Assembly (NCBI GenBank): GCA_964565895.1
Contig: CAZMGT010000070.1
Span: forward strand, 1-16,562
Source: CAZMGT01 sp964565895
GTDB taxonomy: Bacteria > Armatimonadota > Zipacnadia > UBA1398 > CAZMGT01
Direction of reading: 5' to 3'
Length of the DNA: 16,562 nucleotides
Below the pieces are notes generated by a model. The model made no database searches, was not told the origin of the DNA, and saw only the letters and a list, made by a program, of their open reading frames with translations. Numbering within the stretch: position 1 is the stretch's first letter; every line of letters begins with the position of its first letter. The translations under genes were made by a program, and so were the position numbers. Shown piece by piece: positions 14,614 through 16,562 of this stretch.

Positions 14614-15552
14614 CTAGTGAGAGCCGGTACCGTGCCGGGACATGGGCTTGCGAAAGATCCCTTCGATGCTGCAGCCCATTCCGATCACTTCACCCACAGA
14701 GAAAATGATCTCCAATACCCACCATTTTGGCTGCCGTATACGATCTGCATACTTGAAAATCTCTTCATGACCCGAAGTGAGAGAGATTTTTGCCACGTGA
14801 AATCCCGCGTCTTCGAAACATCGGGCCAAGGAACACTTTGAGAAACCGATCACGTGATAGGGAGAGGTGAACGGAGAGAGCCGCGCATTTCGACCTCTCA
14901 GCGTTCGGTAGATGCCGAGGACTTTGGCAGCAAAGGAGTCTTCGTTAGGTACGACAACGTACGCAACTCCCCCCGGCTTGAGAATGCGATAAACCTCTTG
15001 GATGAATGCTTTAGGATCAGTAACGTGTTCGAGCACTGAATCTACGTAGACTGCTGCGAATCGTTCGTCCTCGTACATGAGGTCCTCCAGCCGCCCAATG
15101 TCTACTGCTCTCCCAGAAACCTCGGCAGCCAGTGCTGCGAGCTCGCGAGAGACCTCAAGACCGCGCACATTGTAACCCTCGGTGGCTGCGACACTTAGAA
15201 AAATGCCGGTCCCGCATCCGATGTCGAGAATCTCTCCCGACGCCTTAAGCTCCCGCTGCAGGGCAGATAGCCGCCGCTGCGCGTCGCGCTTCCTACGCTT
15301 AGCCCACCACGCAGTATATTCGGGAAAATAAGATTGGTCGTACAAGCGGCCTAATTCCGCTTCGCTTAAGATAGGCATTGGTCTTACGTAGTAAAAGCCG
15401 CACGTTCGGCAGCGGAATACTCTTACGTTCCGTATCCTCGGCGGCAACTCAAGCGCAGCCGCAAAGCTTTTTGGCATACACGCATGTCCCATGCTAACTC
15501 GCTCTTGTGATCCGCAGACGAGGCAGTCGGTGTTAACAAAACGCGCGCACAT
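14614..15552 (-). CDS. SAM-dependent methyltransferase with N-terminal zinc-ribbon-like motif
   Basis: A 312-residue class I methyltransferase, likely acting on a sugar or glycan of this locus. The N-terminus has two Cys pairs, CLVC (10-13) and CRTC (48-51), followed by GFYYVRPMP, a zinc-binding module common in Methyltransf_23-type enzymes of polysaccharide loci. ILDIGCGTGIFL (108-119) is motif I, GLEVSREL (131-138) holds the acidic residue for SAM ribose, VDSVLEHVTDP (170-180) and ILKPGGVAYVVVPN (190-203) are later motifs, and SPYHVIGFS (230-238) is typical of the family. I prefer the ATG at 15552 to the TTG at 15564, because the latter lies directly against the only GGGAG. It is intact, unlike the methyltransferase relic at 8399-9016. 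Substrate unknown. Confidence 0.9.
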   Translation of the reverse strand: MCARFVNTDCLVCGSQERVSMGHACMPKSFAAALELPPRIRNVRVFRCRTCGFYYVRPMPILSEAELGRLYDQSYFPEYTAWWAKRRKRDAQRRLSALQRELKASGEILDIGCGTGIFLSVAATEGYNVRGLEVSRELAALAAEVSGRAVDIGRLEDLMYEDERFAAVYVDSVLEHVTDPKAFIQEVYRILKPGGVAYVVVPNEDSFAAKVLGIYRTLRGRNARLSPFTSPYHVIGFSKCSLARCFEDAGFHVAKISLTSGHEEIFKYADRIRQPKWWVLEIIFSVGEVIGMGCSIEGIFRKPMSRHGTGSH

Positions 15553-15960
15553 GAGTAGCACCAACTCCCATATGCACTTAGCCCGCTAGAAGTTTGCTTC
15601 CTGCACCGATCAGCACCCGCTCCGGGCCTATCGCGCCGCAGCTAAAGTTGCAATACCCTCAACAACAGCCGCTTCTATGTCTCTCGCGGGCGATTTCGTC
15701 ATAAATGCCTGCCCTAAAAGGTCTCGGCCCCGGGCTAGCCAGGAGCCGCCGTTTACTGAGATATTGTCCGTATTCCCTAAAAAATTCCTTTTCTGGCGGC
15801 CTGTTATGAACGTAAGGTTGTCGCCTAGCCGGCTGCATCTGTTGTGCGGGCCCTACTTATATGCATGACGTCCTGCGTACCTCCGGTGCGTTAGGTGTAG
15901 CAAAGCAACAGGGCTCCGACTAAGGACCAATTGCTCGCCTGTCGCGTACCTGTCGAGTGC

Positions 15961-16002
15961 CTAACACGAAAACGGCGACCACGATGGCCCTGGTCGCGTT
16001 AG
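15961..16002. other. Two-stem inverted repeat
   Basis: An inner stem GCGACCA/TGGTCGC (15975-15981 and 15991-15997, nine-base loop) is flanked by an outer stem CTAAC/GTTAG (15961-15965 and 15998-16002), with nine unpaired bases on the left between the two. This gives 12 pairs in one structure. I do not recognise an RNA family. Confidence 0.3.
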
Positions 16003-16407
16003 CCCCTTATCTCCCATATAGGCGCGCACTAACAGCTGCGGTATTGTCTGGTGCGCGCCTGACACTTGTGCATGTCGTAGGAGGTCTTCTCACGCGCGTT
16101 CGCCGACGCTCACTCGCTGCATACCTGGTAACAGCCATCATTACCACTAAGTCAACGGATGCAGGGTCTCCCGGCCTCACCCTCATTATTGCCTCCCTTA
16201 GAAAAGCGCATTTCGTCCCTGTCTGTAGCTGCAGTCAATAGAACGAAACGCGAGCAACCGTTGTCCCTCCGCCTCCAACTCCTTGCAAAACCTCGGTCCC
16301 CATGCTGACACTTTGGCGGCATCCCCTCGCCTGGGGGCAGACTGCTGTTTTTCGGAGCTACCACCGTCCGCGATGTTGCGCGTCCTCGCGCTAGAGGTCC
16401 TGCATCT

Positions 16408-16562
16408 CTAGAGCCGTGCTCGCCGCGGTGTTATATGGCGGCTTGCTTTGTCGTGCGGAGCCGCTGCGGCGCGCAGAAGTTCCTGTTGCACGCACGTGAA
16501 CCGCGCGTCGTCCCACTCCACCCATTGCTTTGGCCGGCGGTAGAGCCACAGGCGGATGCGCC
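16408..16562 (-). CDS. Possible 3' end of an unidentified gene cut by the window edge
   Basis: A minus-strand frame open from the right edge to a TAG at 16408-16410, about 50 codons. It reads RIRLWLYRRPKQWVEWDD followed by ARFTCVQQELLRAAAA, which looks protein-like in its mix of aromatic, acidic and aliphatic residues, but I cannot assign a family. The opposite strand is also open here, so the evidence is weak. An inverted repeat CTAGAG/CTCTAG (16391-16396 and 16406-16411) overlaps and follows its stop. Confidence 0.22.
   Translation of the reverse strand, partial: RIRLWLYRRPKQWVEWDDARFTCVQQELLRAAAAPHDKASRHITPRRARL

Larger units (their letters stand above)
15553..16562. other. Right-hand kilobase, no intact gene recognised
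   Basis: No complete gene is visible. On the minus strand a 74-codon open stretch without a start codon (15628-15852) encodes protein-like sequence ending ARDIEAAVVEGIATLAAAR. A further minus-strand frame enters from the right edge and stops at 16408-16410. A 94-codon plus-strand frame at 15957-16241 has no ribosome binding site. A foldable inverted repeat lies at 15961-16002. The pattern suggests decayed coding sequence or true non-coding DNA; I cannot tell which. Confidence 0.4.

Noticed and set aside
13986..14708. Plus-strand open frame of 240 codons
   Set aside because: It overlaps the 3' end of the intact methyltransferase on the other strand, is rich in Cys, Arg and Ser, has no ribosome binding site and resembles no family I know.
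15957..16241. Plus-strand 94-codon frame with hydrophobic segments
   Set aside because: The GTG start has no ribosome binding site, the opposite strand is also partly open, and no family is recognisable.
13845..16536. Shared 12-mer CCATTGCTTTGG near 13848 and near 16524
   Set aside because: One 12-base match is expected by chance several times in a window of this size, and the flanks do not align, so it is not evidence for a repeat or mobile-element ends.
1..16562. CRISPR arrays, tRNA or rRNA genes, insertion sequences, toxin-antitoxin or defence genes
   Set aside because: I found no regularly spaced repeats, tRNA T-loop sequence in the gaps, transposase motifs or recognisable defence proteins on either strand.

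Overview
The window looks like a surface-polysaccharide (exopolysaccharide/O-antigen-type) biosynthesis region from a bacterium of moderately high GC. It holds five intact glycosyltransferases of the GT-B type (four with clear GT4 features, one TuaH-like), one membrane GT-A (GT2) glycosyltransferase, a Wzy/WaaL-type polymerase or ligase, the remains of a Wzx-type flippase, the remains of a SAM-dependent methyltransferase, one intact methyltransferase, a UDP-glucose 4-epimerase and one type IV pilin-like prepilin. The prepilin is the best taxonomic clue. Its N-terminus (FTLIELLVVIAIIAILAAI, then FPVFAKAREKARQT) and C-terminal H-X9-DG motif are typical of the large prepilin families of Armatimonadota and, in related form, Planctomycetota. 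I favour Armatimonadota, as an inference.

Layout. 195-1379 (-) GT4 and 1498-2670 (+) GT2 are divergent, with what looks like a pair of promoters sharing overlapping -35 boxes. 2681-3850 (-) and 3891-4985 (-) are two GT4 genes that probably form an operon, convergent with the GT2. 4986-5659 is a gap holding a promoter for each direction and one short open frame with a very good ribosome binding site. 5660-6910 (+) and 6965-8380 (+) are a TuaH-like glycosyltransferase and the Wzy-like membrane protein. 8399-10541 (-) is a broken stretch: a methyltransferase relic and a flippase split over three frames. 10705-11880 (+) is another GT4. 11915-12532 (-) prepilin, 12692-13732 (-) galE and 14614-15552 (-) methyltransferase follow, separated by an 880-base stretch without a convincing gene. 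The last kilobase (15553-16562) shows only fragments of open frame, possibly a partial gene entering from the right edge.

How it fits together. GalE would supply UDP-galactose (or UDP-GalNAc). The glycosyltransferases would build a lipid-linked oligosaccharide on the cytoplasmic side, the flippase would move it across the membrane, and the Wzy-like protein would polymerise or ligate it. The flippase here appears inactivated, so the locus is either decaying, relies on a flippase elsewhere, or contains assembly indels. Gene orientation switches repeatedly and the gaps are long, which suggests a mosaic, repeatedly rearranged glycan locus rather than one compact operon. I saw no CRISPR array, tRNA, rRNA, insertion sequence or defence system. 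I did not identify a convincing novel system; the most notable observation is the decayed export/modification module beside intact assembly genes.
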